Assembly (NCBI GenBank): GCA_944472135.2
Contig: OX235267.1
Span: forward strand, 34,007,312 to 34,071,311
From: Trichobilharzia regenti
Lineage: Eukaryota; Platyhelminthes; Trematoda; Strigeidida; Schistosomatidae
Direction: 5' to 3'
DNA: 64,000 bases
This document shows positions 34,626 to 46,733 of the stretch, one piece after another. Made by a program: the position numbers and the translations under genes. How positions within the stretch are numbered: position 1 is the stretch's first letter; the number at the start of each line of letters is the position of its first letter. The notes under the pieces were generated by a model, which worked only from the letters and a program-made list of their open reading frames with translations, ran no database searches and had not been told where the DNA came from.

Positions 34626-35649
34626 TTGGTGGCCTTAATCATGTTTCATACAATTCTGGTTTAGCACCGTGATTTGGAAAGTCTTGGGGTGTGCGCTCGA
34701 TGGCATCCTAAGTTTACGAGTCTTTGACACTGACTGCTCAGAAAATTTAAGGTTTATGGAGCATCTGATCCGTATGTCGGAGATACTTTGATAATAATAA
34801 GATACATTCTCATTTTTGTACAAGACGGACGCCAGTTTACAAGCATCATCAATTCGACAAATTACACATACGATTAGTAAGCACAGTTAGTAAAGATAAT
34901 ATAATAAGGTACATATTTTTTCCTAGCTATGTAGGATGCACCAGTTTTATAGGCATGTATAAGTATTGTTTAAATTACATAATTTACAGTTGCTGTCGTT
35001 TTGTCTTTAGTTTGTTGGAAAATATGATAACTGGTGATTCAGTGGATCACAACAAGAGATATAGAGATATTGACTTCACATTAAGAAAAAAACCCAAGTA
35101 TTCGTTGGATGGATTACAGATACTTGGGAAAATAAATAAAGCCTGAAGTCAATTTCCTAATATAACAATAAAATGAATCGAATAATGATATACTGTATTT
35201 TAGTGCACATGATAGTTGACAGGCATCATCGATATGATAATAATGTACACATGGGGTAAGCATGTTTAAATTTTTTCACCGACACAAGATATATGTATAC
35301 AAGGGAGGGTAATGGAATAATGATAGCAAACACACTTTGCATAAGTTAAATCAATTTTTATGATATAATCATAGGCACCATTATTGTTGGAACTCGTCGA
35401 AAATGGGCGTAACAACTGAGTGTTGCGTTACATTTGGTCGATATGGTGGTCTACTCACATGAGTGTAAAAATGGCTGGTAAAACTTTAGTTAGTTTACCG
35501 TAAACGATATTTTCAGCAACATAATCTGCAGAAGGCTCACCAGAGCAGTTAGAATACAATTAAACATGCGGAGAAGTACTATCGACTCAGCAACCGACGT
35601 GTCTAAGTAATTTGGTGAACTGAAAGGTTATTTGACATGACAAGCTACT
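34626..35649. other. no recognised features
   Basis: AT-rich. A 63-codon ORF at 34955-35146 has a charged C-terminus and follows a plausible splice acceptor, but no family is recognised. Confidence 0.4.
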
Positions 35650-37546
35650 ACAAGCTATAGAGGTAGGAGGATGGAATCAGTGCATACACCTCCCTACAAG
35701 AAACAAAAATACCCTTGACTTAATCCTCTGTCATAACATAGAGCCCATCTCGATAGAGGTGGGAAATAACCTCGATAACAGTGATCACAACATATTGTAC
35801 TGCACGCTGCCCCTCCGACTAACAACTAAATACACACCTAAAAGTTCCCTGTTGCATTATCGATATAGGGACTATAAGAATGCCGATTAGGAATTCCTTT
35901 CAGATCTGTTGAGAAGTTCTAACTGGGAAGAATACTTCATCAACAATAACTTAGAAGCATTACTTGAGATTTTCTACAAAACAGTTGGCTCAGTAAGAGA
36001 CACAATCGCGCCCTAAAATCTGCTCTAAAGACACCAACTCCATTTATTGACCGCAAAACGCGACTAAAACTAAAGAAATTGGAAAGGAAATACCATGCAT
36101 TCAAGGAATTTAATGCGTAAAACCAAATACATGAAACTCTTAAACTTCTTGAAGAGAAACACAAAATGAAGTCACATTATGAGAAAAATGAAGCGCTTAT
36201 GGGTAACACCAAAACTCAGGAACTTTGTATTATATTGCGAAAACGTCTAAAAAGCAGTTAAGACAATAAGGTAGGCAGCTTGGAACACAAGGGTGTAATA
36301 CACGACAATCCCCAGGTTATAAGTGAACTCCTTAGTGAGTGGTTTTGCAATGACACCAGAGTGCACCCGACCCCAAATTTCCAAATGACTTGCAAAAGTA
36401 ACCACAAATAGGCGAAATAGACTTAAATATACAAAATATAGACTCAGCGATTAAGACATTGAAATCAAGTGGTAGTACTGAAACAGACGACATACCATCT
36501 GTAATATGCAAAAATGCTAGCACGGAAATGGTAGTCTTGTTACTTAGAATATTCACTCTGTCACTGGAAACTGGAACTTATCCTGAAAAGCAGAAAACCG
36601 CATACATCTTACCTAAGCACAAAGCAGGGGCCAAAACCAGTGCATGCAACTATAGGCCTATCAATATAACACCGGTAATATCACGAATAATGGAGAAAGT
36701 GATTAAAGACCAAGTGTCAGACAACTTACTAGAACATGAACTTGTCAATCCATCACAACAAGGATGCCTCAAAAAGAGATCATGTGTGACCTGTCACATA
36801 GACTTTTTCAACGAAGTTACACGAAGCAGTAACAACGCAGAACTAGTAATTGTGCTATATTTCGATATAAAAAAGCCTTCGATGGAGTCCCCCATAATCT
36901 GCTAGTCAGCAAGTTATGCTCACTGGGGATATGTGACCCCCTCCTAAGTTGGATAAAATCATTTCTCTGTGCCCGAAGTCAGATAACGAAAGTTGGCTCG
37001 ATAATCTCAAGGCCTAAACCAATAAGTAGCGGTGTAATCCAGGTAAGTGTATTATGCCCACTCCTATTCATAATGTATGTATAAACAGTATCTGTGAATG
37101 CTATAGTGTTGGTAAGCCAATACTATATGCAAATGACTTAAAAGTTACCTGTAAATGCAAGAACACAGGACTTAGAATAACAGTAAACGCCATGCAGCAA
37201 TAATTAGTAAAAATGGATAGATGGTGTGACACCTGGCAACTCCAGTTTAATGTCGACAAATGTGGCTGGCTCTGCACAGGTTGCAACAATTTAGAATTTG
37301 AGCTGACAATTCAAGGCCATGCACTCCTACGAATGGAATCTGCATTGGACCTAGGACTGAAATACTCACATGACTTATCATTTTCTGAACATATCTCCAA
37401 ACAAGTGTCAAAGTCACGCAGATTTATCGGCTTTCAAATGAGGGACGTCTAAAGAAATTAGTCTAGAATACTGTTGCAAAAGGTTTTTGTGCGTCCTTTA
37501 TTTGATTATTGTTCATTCATGTATAGTAGTGTTAATCACGTTTCAA
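35650..37546 (+). pseudogene. CR1-like non-LTR retrotransposon fragment
   Basis: Broken frames give the end of an AP-type endonuclease (LDLILCHN, NLDNSDHNILYC near 35710-35800), then RT: CNYRPINITPVISRIMEKVI and QQGCLKKRSC in 36459-36905, a YFDIKK catalytic-type block, then LCPLLFIMYV and W.LQFN.DKC near 37213-37270, and VRPLFDYCSFMYSSVN near 37490. Many stops and a stop inside the motif A region show it is dead. BEL element H abuts it at 37547. Confidence 0.8.
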
Positions 37547-37888
37547 AAAACGTTAATGCCGAGCTCTTGCTACGCCGGCCTCTCGCTATCCCTCGAACAC
37601 TATCAGAAACACTTAGTAAGAACGGACGCGAAAACCAGAACCCAGTTTGGCGACTCGAGAATTCTTTATTCTAACACCAACATATAAGCAGTATAATAAA
37701 CTAAGGTCTATGAATAAATATTGCAATAATAAATCACGATATTACTTCTGACGGTTGTCTCCTGACTTCTTACTGAACAGCGATCGATGATACGATGACT
37801 GGTGTATCGATGCCTCAGCGCAAAATGGGGAAGTTGGGTTTCAGCAAAAAACCATGAATTGATCGTACAATCTTCAACTACATTGACA
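37547..37888 (-). repeat. 3' BEL LTR of element H
   Basis: Reverse complement starts TGTCAATGTAGTTGAAGATT; truncated at the CR1 junction. The polypurine GCCGGGGAG precedes it on the minus strand (37889-37897). Confidence 0.85.
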
Positions 37889-38500
37889 CTCCCCGGCAAA
37901 ATACAGATCCATCCCTTTTTTCCAACACGACCAATACACATCCACTTATCTACTCGTTACCAATCACCATTGCAATCGCTTGTCACTCATTCTGCCTCAG
38001 TTCTAGTAACGGTGACGTACGCAAGCCTCAGTCGTCTACACTCTCGCTCCCCGGCGTGTGGAACCACAGCTAATCATTATCTCAGTGTGCATGTCATTCT
38101 CAGAAATAGCCTCCCCGGCGTATACGACCCATCTACTGTCTTTAACATCAATCAATTCATTCACGGATGTAGAAGACTCAAAACAACTTCAGAAGTAAGC
38201 ACGACGAAAATTTTAACAAAATTATGCAACACAACAAAGTTCGAAAACAACAAGTAAACACAGTGAATCCGAAAAACACCAATAGATATGACACACCACA
38301 CATATATACAAACAGTACAAATAACCTCGCCGATCGTGTCTCGATGTAATTTCTTTGAAGAATTGCAGGACTTACACCAGTACGCCTGCAGCCCTTCTCA
38401 GGTTGACGATTGTAATTTGAAGAATGTCCGGACACAAACAAAATTACTAACAGATAGATTAGAGATGATACCGTTTCGGTATACATAACATGAACCTATG
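37889..38500 (-). other. BEL element H 3' non-coding region
   Basis: Reverse complement of G 31838-32392 with near-complete identity. Contains hairpin copy 38357-38397 (TGCAGG/CCTGCA type). The 102-codon frame at 38178-38486 also exists in G because the DNA is identical; there is no sign that it is a gene. Confidence 0.75.
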
Positions 38501-38881
38501 TGTAGTGCACATTGTACCCCTGAACTTTTGTTTAAACTCGCTCACCCATGTTTGACGAACCTTTAACTTTTGAGTTGTGACTCTTCGGTACGTTCATTGG
38601 TTCGCTCTCTCTTTGTGATTTCATTCTGCACACTCTCCGAGCCTACCTCCAGTGACGTCACCAGATAAGTTGTACAACCTCTTTATTTATTGAATTTCAT
38701 GTCTCATTTGTGTAAAATATAATTGTCCCAGATACACTTGTCATACCAATTCTTTTTACCTTGATTCGGTTCGTCAGTATTTGTACGTTAATTAGAGTAC
38801 AGCTAAGGTCATAAAACGGTGAAGAAGTTTTGTAAGAGTGTTTAGAATTGAGGTCTACCCCAATCCGTAATAGCTCCTACA
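38501..38881 (+). repeat. 5' LTR of element E
   Basis: TGTAGTGCACATTGTACCCC...TAGCTCCTACA, 381 bp. Confidence 0.95.
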
Positions 38882-38883
38882 AG

Positions 38884-38894
38884 TGGTGAGCCCG
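38884..38894 (+). promoter_or_regulatory. primer-binding site of element E
   Basis: TGGTGAGCCCG, identical to A and F, two bases after the LTR. Confidence 0.7.
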
Positions 38895-39080
38895 TATATT
38901 CACCGTTTCCTCCATTTTCGCTTGACGCGTTTTTAGTTCTTTTTCATATTGACTGCTTTTTTGTATATATTTTTCACGTGGAGTTATAAATTTCTATTCG
39001 TTTTTTTCACATGTATTTGTCGTACCACCCTGTTAGTATATCGTTCTGTCCGCATACTGGCGGACAACAGTGCTTCGCAA

Positions 39081-39884
39081 ATGGCTATAACTTTGCAACT
39101 TCCAACCTTCTGGACACATCGTCCTGTTGCATGGTTCAAACAGGTAGAAGCTTCGTTCACTCTCGAACATATACACTCACAGGAAACGAAAGTAAACTTG
39201 GTAATTATGGGCCTCCCTGAGAATTTTATGGAGGAGGTTTCAGACGTCCTCGAGGATCCGTCCTCTAGCTTGTATGAGCGGCTCAAAAAGGCGCTAATTG
39301 AGAGCGTCACACTCACAGACAAACAAAAAGTTCAGGAACTCTTTCGCGATGTTCACCTTGGCGATCGGAAGCCCACTCAGTTGTTACGACAGATGAGACA
39401 GTTTGTCGCCGACTTCAGTGTAGACGATGCCTTCCTAAAACAACCGTGGTTGCAAAGATTACCACAGGCGATTCAGGGCATTTTGGCCCCAATCTACAAA
39501 TCCCGCTTACCAGAATTAGCCAGAGCGGCCGATAGGGTAGTAGAGGCTAATGCATCAAACCTGAGCATTTCGGCCGCGGCCACTGATAGGCCCACTCAGA
39601 TCAAAGAATCTCCGACTGGAGAGTCATCCAGCTTCGATACGGTGGCCCACATGACCAAGCTGTACGAAGAGATATGTAGTATCAAACAGGAGATGAGAGC
39701 AAGAAGCCGCTCGGGTAGTCGCACAGACTCAACTTTTAGTAGATCATCGTCACGTGCCAGCAGTCGGCGTCGTAGGCCTCGAAACTCCAAGCCTGGAGTG
39801 TGCTGGTATCATCGGCGGTATGGTGAAAAAGCCCAAAAGTGCACTCGCCCGTGCACCTTCGATGTCCAAAAGTGGGGAAGCTAG
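39081..39884 (+). CDS. gag: element E Gag
   Basis: 267 codons from [11 protein letters not shown], collinear with Gag of [37 protein letters not shown], then the zinc motif [20 protein letters not shown]. The open frame extends 44 codons further upstream, but homology with A and the ATG context support 39081. Gag is the only intact gene of E. Confidence 0.88.
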   Translation: MAITLQLPTFWTHRPVAWFKQVEASFTLEHIHSQETKVNLVIMGLPENFMEEVSDVLEDPSSSLYERLKKALIESVTLTDKQKVQELFRDVHLGDRKPTQLLRQMRQFVADFSVDDAFLKQPWLQRLPQAIQGILAPIYKSRLPELARAADRVVEANASNLSISAAATDRPTQIKESPTGESSSFDTVAHMTKLYEEICSIKQEMRARSRSGSRTDSTFSRSSSRASSRRRRPRNSKPGVCWYHRRYGEKAQKCTRPCTFDVQKWGS

Positions 39885-40834
39885 CAGGCCAGCACGTGTT
39901 GGCGACTAACGTTGCTGGCAAACCACTCCCATGTCGCCTCTTCTATGTCACAGAACGTAACACGGGGATACGCTTCCTTATTGGTACCGGAGCAGAGGTC
40001 AGTGTCATCCCGCCCACAATAGAGGGGCGCAGGCGGCCAATGTTCTTACAACTACGTGCCGCAAATGGTTCGCCGGTAGCTACGTTTGGCAGGCGCTTTC
40101 TTGACCTGAATATCGGCTTGCGCCGAGCATTCCGCTGGGTCTTTCTGGTAGCGGACGTGACCACAGGTATCATCGGTATGGATCTGCTACAGTATTACCA
40201 AATACTCGTAGATACAGGTAAGAACAGGTTGATAGACTCAGCCACCAAACTCTCGATTAACGGTATCGCCACCAAGTGCCCAGCCCTCAGCCCTGTATAT
40301 GCCACACCCACTAGTACTGGTCCATATTCGCATATACTGCAATCTTTTTCGGATTTGTTCAAACCTCGCAGCGGCCTGCCATGTGCGACTTCCAACGTCA
40401 CACACCATATTGTCACTACCGGTCCGCCAGTTTTCGCAAAACCGAGACGACTATCCCCAGAAAAACTTAAGGTTGTCAAAGCGGAGTTCGAGCATTTGCT
40501 GGAAATGGGGATTATTAGGCCATCCAGCAGCCCGTGGTCCTCACCGTTGCACCTGGTACCTGAGAATAACGGTTTAGATTGGCGTCCTTGTGGTGATTAC
40601 CCCAGGCTAAACGCGCAAACGGTTCCCGATCGCTACTCTATCCCTCACATACACGATTTAACATCGTCACTCAAGGGAGCTAGGGTATTTAGCAAGCTGG
40701 ACCTGACACGGGCTTATTATCAGATTCCCGTCAACCCCGTGGACTGTGATTACGCCGTTTGGCCTGTTCGAATTTCTTCGAATTCCTTTCGGCCTACGGA
40801 ACGCTGCCCAAACCTTCCAGCGTTTTATCCATGA
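39839..40834 (+). pseudogene. pol: element E protease and start of RT, broken
   Basis: Collinear with A Pol. The protease motif reads [10 protein letters not shown]: the catalytic Asp codon GAT is GGT here. RT starts normally ([12 protein letters not shown]) but a deletion of roughly a dozen bases near 40740 shifts the frame, and it stops at 40834. Confidence 0.9.
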
Positions 40835-41322
40835 CGTTTTGCGCGAGCTCAATTTCGCCTTTGCCTATCTGGACGATATCTTGGTAGCTAGTCCAGATGA
40901 AGCCACTCAGCAACTTCATTTGCAGACAGTTTTCCAAAGACTTGTGACACACTCCCTCACACTCAACTTGCCGAAGTGTCAGATTGGAGCCACTGCCCTG
41001 AAATTTTTGGGACATAGGATAGACAAAGATGGAATTTATCCGTTACCTGACCGGGTAGAGGCTATTCAAAACTTCCCTCTACCCACTTCTCCCAAGGCAC
41101 TACGCACTTTTCTCGGGATGGTTAGTTACTACCGTCGCTTTATCCCACAGTGTGCTCATATCGTGACCCCCTTGACTGACATGCTTAAAGGGAAATGCAA
41201 GTCTTTGGGGTTCACTAAGGAAGCGTTGACAGCTTCCGCAAGTATCAAGAAAGCTATCGCTGATGCCACAATGTTAGTCCATTTAGATGCCCAACTACCA
41301 ATCATCATTTCAGTAGATGCCT
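40746..41322 (+). pseudogene. pol: element E RT and start of RNase H
   Basis: Resumes in the shifted frame with [23 protein letters not shown], catalytic [19 protein letters not shown] and IISVDA, where BEL element D is inserted at TGCCT. The homologous sequence continues at 45088. Confidence 0.9.
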
Positions 41323-41680
41323 TGTCAATGGAGATGAAGATTGAACGATCAATTCTTGGTTGTTTGCTTAAAACCAACTTCCCCAATTTTCGCGGAGGCA
41401 TCAATACGACAGTCATCGTCTCATCGGTCGCTGTTCAGAAAGAAGAGTGAAACATCGTCAGAAGTAATACAATGATTTATTATTGTAATATTTGTTTTCA
41501 GACCTTAGTTCGCTTATTCTTTTTATATGTTGGTGTAACAATAAAGAAATATCAAACGGCAGATCGGTGTTTTGGTTTTTTCGTCCGTTATAACTAAGCG
41601 TTTCTGAAATCTTCGAAGAACAGCGTGGGCCCGAGCGTAGCGAGAGCTGGGCATTAACGGTTTATGAGACGTGATTGACA
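41323..41680 (+). repeat. 5' LTR of element D
   Basis: TGTCAATGGAGATGAAGATT ... ACGTGATTGACA, 358 bp. Confidence 0.95.
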
Positions 41681-41824
41681 GTTTCTGACGATGGAAACAG
41701 ATCTGGCGGATTCAAACAGTTGGTGAAAGTTTGGATAGTCACCGTTCATCTTTCCTGGTGCCGGTCAAGTCCTCTTTGAACAAGCAATATCTGGAACATT
41801 TTTGGAATTGGGTCAAGTTCAACA

Positions 41825-43774
41825 ATGCCTGGGTCAAAGAAGGGACAGAGTGTCTTGGATGCAAACAGGAAAGTAAGTCATGGTGACTTGTCTGTTAATT
41901 GTAACGATGTGTCTGATGTTAAGCATGACATGGTTGATGTTACTGTTTCGCCGTTCAGGGATAATAGGAACATCAAACTCCCTAAATTTGAACCACGGTG
42001 TTTTGATGGAAACCCGGCTGATTATTTACAATTTGTAAAGGAGTTTGAGATCATGTTGAGTGGTTTTTTATTAAATGATGAATTGAAGTTAATGTATTTG
42101 ATGAGATATTGCACTGGAGATGCTGCAAGAGCTATACAGTGCTGTAAGTTTATGAAGCCAAAAGAGGGCTACGATGAGGCTATGAGCATATTACGTCAAA
42201 GGTTTGGAAGACCTTCGATGATTGCAGGGAAATTATTCGAGGCTGTTAAGGGTAATGGTGGTCAATTACAGGATGACTCCCAGGCACTCACTGAGTTTTT
42301 AGATAATTTGCTAATTTACAAGAATGGAATGATTTCGATGAATCGCACGAGTGACCTCAACTCGAGTTTTATACTAGAAGTAATAGCAAGACGTCTACCT
42401 ACTCGACTGCAAAGGAAGTGGGTGAAGATAAGCTCCCGTATGGAGGATGAGGGTATCGAGCCAAAGTTTGATGATATCCTGAAACTGGTAAATACTAGTG
42501 TCAATCAATCTATGAGCAAGTTCGCCAGTCTATTACATCTCACCCCTAGAATAGAGCAGTCTGAGAGCAAAATGCAATCATTGATGACGAATAGGCCTCA
42601 GAGAGGTGGTTATCGAGAAAGCTCCATGATGTCTAGTAATGCATATAGACCTAGTGAGTGTAACAGGTTTCGTAGTACATCCTCAACAGATAAGTTACAA
42701 GATGCAAGACAAACACGGTTTTGTTTTACACGTGTGCAAGAGGTGCATACAGAAGTGAACTGTGAACCGGTGAGCAAGTTCAGTGATAAGCTAAATGTAA
42801 ACTCCAGGTCTGACTCCGAATTGTGTGACGATAACGGTGCAGTGAAGAAGTCTGTAGTTGCAACTGGTAAGCCGTTGTTGAATAGAGTGTCACAGAATAG
42901 AGTTGCTGCTTCAGAGTGCAGTTCTGACCCTACAAGTTTACAAGGTATAACTAGTCAGAGTGAAGATGTAAAACCTTTAATGATTTGCGAGGAGGAACCA
43001 AAATTGTCTACTTCTGTTATTAAAGTTTTTGAAAATGATGAAATTGACGGTAAAATGGATATTCATGATGATGGTCATGATAGCGTACATTTGTCTTTGG
43101 TTGATCATGATGAGATGAGGGATATGCCTACTACTGCTAAGTTGAAAAAAGGTTCTGTACAACTTGAAGGTGAAGTAGAATTGAATGCAGTTGCAGAAGT
43201 TATGGATACTTGTGAGACCGTCAGTGTAATTGATCAGCGTGTAGCCCACCTATCATCAGATGATAGTGCTAAACCCGAACTAGTAGTGAAAGACAGCAGT
43301 GGTGGTAATCTTGCAGTTGGACAACTATCTGAAAGCCGAAAAAGAACAGCTTCTGATCCACCACTAAGTTCATCACCTTGTGTCACTCAGTCATCGTTGG
43401 TGCTGTCATCCACAATGAAACAGACACCCATCAACTCAAGTATCTTGTGCAATGACTATGGTAGTATCAGTTTGTTTGAAAGGACGAATATCAATGGTCA
43501 GTTTAGTGTGGATAAGCCAAGTGTAAAGGAGAGAGTTATTGTTAAATTGACTTGCACGAATAAAGGCATTTCTAGTTTCAAGTTACTATTTGAATGTTAT
43601 TATCTTTGGTGTAAATTACTCTGTTTCTATACTTGGTTGATGAGATATGTCGTGTGTTTGTTGGTCATCTATATTCTACGATACAATGACATGGGCGTGT
43701 CACCGTTCAGATTTGAGGATATAGCTGATAGAAGGAAGTCAGCAAATGAACTCTGCGACGATTTTCCAACCTAG
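41825..43774 (+). CDS. element D Gag/Pol-fragment fusion protein
   Basis: 649 codons from MPGSKKGQSVLDANRKVSH. Residues about 50-240 are a DUF1759-like BEL Gag region (NIKLPKFEPRCFDGNPADYL, LMYLMRYCTGDAARAI, ILRQRFGRPSMI, LPTRLQRKWVKI). Residues 250-560 are Ser/Asp/Glu-rich without recognised fold; CFTRVQEVHTEVNC could be a decayed zinc site. Residues 565-649 (FKLLFECYYLWCKLLC, WLMRYVV, FRFEDIADRR) resemble the Pao Pol segment before integrase. No protease, RT, RNase H or integrase. The ORF stays open in D, G and H despite clear protein divergence between D and H, which suggests selection or shared recent ancestry. Confidence 0.8.
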   Translation: MPGSKKGQSVLDANRKVSHGDLSVNCNDVSDVKHDMVDVTVSPFRDNRNIKLPKFEPRCFDGNPADYLQFVKEFEIMLSGFLLNDELKLMYLMRYCTGDAARAIQCCKFMKPKEGYDEAMSILRQRFGRPSMIAGKLFEAVKGNGGQLQDDSQALTEFLDNLLIYKNGMISMNRTSDLNSSFILEVIARRLPTRLQRKWVKISSRMEDEGIEPKFDDILKLVNTSVNQSMSKFASLLHLTPRIEQSESKMQSLMTNRPQRGGYRESSMMSSNAYRPSECNRFRSTSSTDKLQDARQTRFCFTRVQEVHTEVNCEPVSKFSDKLNVNSRSDSELCDDNGAVKKSVVATGKPLLNRVSQNRVAASECSSDPTSLQGITSQSEDVKPLMICEEEPKLSTSVIKVFENDEIDGKMDIHDDGHDSVHLSLVDHDEMRDMPTTAKLKKGSVQLEGEVELNAVAEVMDTCETVSVIDQRVAHLSSDDSAKPELVVKDSSGGNLAVGQLSESRKRTASDPPLSSSPCVTQSSLVLSSTMKQTPINSSILCNDYGSISLFERTNINGQFSVDKPSVKERVIVKLTCTNKGISSFKLLFECYYLWCKLLCFYTWLMRYVVCLLVIYILRYNDMGVSPFRFEDIADRRKSANELCDDFPT

Positions 43775-43787
43775 GGCGTCAACCTGA

Positions 43788-44024
43788 GAAGGGTTGTAGG
43801 CGTACTGCTGTAAGTCCTACAGTTCTTCAAAGGGTAGCGCATCAATGAGCAGTCCAATGTGCTTGGTGTATGATCTTGTACATATGTTCATATTGTATAT
43901 ACTGAATTGATATCATCTGTCATCTAGCTGTTGGTAATTCTGTTTGTGTCCGGACATTCCACAACTTACAATGGTCAACCTGTGAAGGTTTGTAGGCGTA
44001 CTGGTGTAAGTCCTGCAATTCTTC
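43788..44024 (+). ncRNA. two copies of the BEL 3' hairpin (element D)
   Basis: 43788-43828 has inner stem TGTAGG/CCTACA; 43984-44024 has TGTAGG/CCTGCA, where a G-U wobble replaces the pair, an intermediate between the two compensated states seen in G. Loop CGTACTGSTGTAAGT is kept in both. Confidence 0.65.
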
Positions 44025-44729
44025 AAAGGAATTCCATCAAGACATGATCGGCGAGGTTGTTTGTACTATTTGTATATACGTGTGGTATGTCATATCAATT
44101 GGTGTTTTTGGATTCATTGTGTTTACTTGTTGTTTTCGTATCTTGTTGTTACTGCGTAATTTTGTTAAAATTTTCGTCGTGATTACTTCTGAAGTTGTTT
44201 CGAGTCTTCTACATCCATGAATGAATTGGTTGATGTTAAGGACAGCAGATGGGTCGTATACGCCGGGGAGGCTATTTCTGAGAATGAAATGCACACGGAG
44301 ATAATTGTTAGCTGTGGTCCGACACGCCGGGGAGAAAGAGTGTAAACGACTGAGGCTCGCATGCGTCACCGCTACTAGAACTGAGGCAGAATGAGTGACA
44401 AGCGATTGCAGTGGTAATTGGTAGTGAGTAGATAAGACGATGTGCGTAGAGTATCATGAGTTGGTGGTATGGTCACGTTGCATTCTGCAAGAGTCATTCT
44501 AGTAAGTGGCGATTGTGTTGCAAGATGTCACGAGGAGGTCTCTGTCTGAAGGCGCAGGTCGTCATTGATGTGTGAGATTGTGCTGTGAGTATGCTTGTGG
44601 TGTGTTGGCTTTTCTGTTTGTTTTCCATTTCAGCTCTGTCCGTGTGACCCAGGTTCTCGCAATGGCATCCAAGTCAACGTGCATTGGTCGTGAAGGAAAA
44701 AAGGGTTGGATCCCTTTTTTGCCGGGGAG

Positions 44730-45087
44730 TGTCAATGGAGTTGAAGATTGAACGATCAATTCTTTGTTGTTTGCTTAAAACCAACTTCCCCAATTTTCGC
44801 GGAGGCATCAATACGACAGTCATCGTCTCATCGGTCGCTGTTCAGAAAGAAGAGTGAAACATCGTCAGAAGTAATACAATGATTTATTATTGTAATATTT
44901 GTTTTCAGACCTTAGTTCGCTTATTCTTTTTATATGTTGATGTAACAATAAAGAAATATCAAACGGCAGATCGGTGTTTTGGTTTTTTCGTCCGTTGTAA
45001 CTAAGCGTTTCTGAAATCTTCGAAGAACAGCGTGGGCCCGAGCGTAGCGAGAGCTGGGCATTAACGGTTTATGAGACGTGATTGACA
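44730..45087 (+). repeat. 3' LTR of element D
   Basis: 358 bp; preceded by TTGCCGGGGAG polypurine tract, followed by TSD TGCCT. Confidence 0.95.
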
Positions 45088-45439
45088 TGCCTCTAACACT
45101 GCGATTGCAGCTGTCCTACAACAGCGTATGTCCAGTGGATGGCTGACGATTGCTTTCTTTTCCCATAAACTTACTGCATGCGAATCTAGATACAGCACCT
45201 TCGGTAGAGAACTTCTCGCTGTTTATGCTGCTGTCAAACACTTTCGTCACTTTGTGGAAGGCCGACAATTTACTGTATTTACCGACCATAGGCCACTGAC
45301 GTACGCCCTCCACACTACTTCAGACCGGTATTCACCACATGAATCACGCCATTTAGACTATATTTCACAGTTCACTTCCGATATCCAGCAAGTTTCTGAG
45401 GCTGATAACCCGGTAGCAGACGATTTGTCTCGCGTATGA
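45088..45439 (+). pseudogene. pol: element E RNase H continued
   Basis: Continues the RNase H cut by [43 protein letters not shown] at 45437 replaces the TGT codon found in A (cgcgtatgag against cgcgtatgtg). Confidence 0.9.
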
Positions 45440-45480
45440 GTTACGTCGGTACCACCAACAATCGATCTTCACAAAATGGC

Positions 45481-45840
45481 TGTCAGCCACATCTCGCAAA
45501 CCGTCAATGCCCAGCTCTTGCTACACTGGGACTCACGCTGTTCTTTGAAGTTTCTCAGAAACGATTAGTACGAACGGACGCGAAAACCAGAACCCAGTTT
45601 GGCGACTCGAGAATTCTTTATTCTAACACCAACATATAAGCAGTATAATAAACTAAGGTCTATGAATAAATATTGCAATAATAAATCACGATATTACTTC
45701 TGACGGTTGTCTCCTGACTTCTTTCTGAACAGCGATCGATGATACGATGACTGGTGTATCGATGCCTCAGCGAAAAATGGGGAAGTTGGGTTTCAGCAAA
45801 GAATCATGAACTGATCATTCAATCTTCAACCACATTGACA
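45481..45840 (-). repeat. solo BEL LTR inserted in element E pol
   Basis: 360 bp, reverse complement TGTCAATGTGGTTGAAGATTG...GGCTGACA. Flanked by ATGGC and ATAGC, a 5-bp duplication with one mismatch; intact A reads AAATGGCCGAAC here. No internal BEL sequence remains, so it arose by LTR-LTR recombination. Confidence 0.92.
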
Positions 45841-46665
45841 ATAGCCGAACTCCAACTGAAGCATTTGAACTTAGAACACCTGTCAAATAAAACCTCACTG
45901 AAGATAAAACGTGTCACCTTGGTAAACAGTGAAACAACTATACATTGCGATATGTCAACAAGGACTCCTCGACCGATTGTTCCCACGTCTTTACGCCGCA
46001 CCGTATTTGAGTCCCTCCACAACCTCTCTCATCCTGGCATACGAGCAACGGACAAGTTGATATCGGCGAGAGTTGCGTGGCCCGGTATGAACCGTGATGT
46101 GCGTCAATGGACACGTACTTGTGTACAATGCCAACGTGCTAAAGTCACCAAGCATAACATTACGCCGTTGAGGACGCTTGCGACCCAAGACGCTCGGTTC
46201 CATCATATACACCTGGGTATAGTAGGGCCCCAGTCAAACGCTTGCTTGTATTTGCTCACATGTGTGGATCGTTTCACACGTTGGCCGGAAGCCATTCCGA
46301 TACCAGATGTAACGGCTCAAACCATCTGCCGTGCATTCATGAAAGGCTGGGTCGCCCATTTTGGATGTCCCGCCACTGTCACTAACGACCGCGGACAACA
46401 ATTCGAATCCACAAGCTTCAAGAAATTGTTGGAGATGCTGGGATGCAAACGCATTCGAACAACCGCGTATCATCCTGCGGCAAATGGGCTAGTAGAACGT
46501 TTCCACCGTCAACTGAAGGCCGCGTTGATGGCAGTAGACAACAGTAGGTGGACAGATTCTCTGCCATTGGTCCTGCTTAGCATCCGTGCTACGCTGAAAG
46601 GGATCTGCAGTCCTCGCCAGCCGAATTGGTGTACGGCACCACCCAACGTTTACCCGGATAGCTAA
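45841..46665 (+). pseudogene. pol: element E integrase
   Basis: [20 protein letters not shown] and CVQCQRAK (zinc domain), then [10 protein letters not shown] and [17 protein letters not shown]. The first catalytic Asp block reads HLGIVGPQ where A has [10 protein letters not shown], so a catalytic Asp is lost. A one-base shift near 46605 leads to a stop. Confidence 0.9.
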
Positions 46666-46733
46666 TCGCTCCTGAAGCTTTCGAGCCAAACTTCCCCGAT
46701 ACCACCTGTTACGCTCAGAAACTTAAAAGTTTT

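Larger units (their letters stand above)
41323..45087 (+). mobile_element. non-autonomous BEL/Pao element D, complete
   Basis: 3765 bp with 358-bp LTRs (four differences seen) and perfect TSD TGCCT (41318-41322 and 45088-45092) inside the RNase H sequence of gypsy E. One ORF of 649 codons without catalytic domains, then a 955-bp 3' region with two hairpin copies and a GCCGGGGAG polypurine tract. It is the best reference for this family because both ends, TSD and ORF are intact. Confidence 0.93.

Noticed and set aside
34955..35146. Exon ending in KINKA stop
   Set aside because: Acceptor-like sequence is present but no partner exon and no family; too weak to call.
38949..39080. Upstream start for element E Gag
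   Set aside because: The 44 extra codons are in the leader, are hydrophobic AT-rich sequence, and A has no counterpart.
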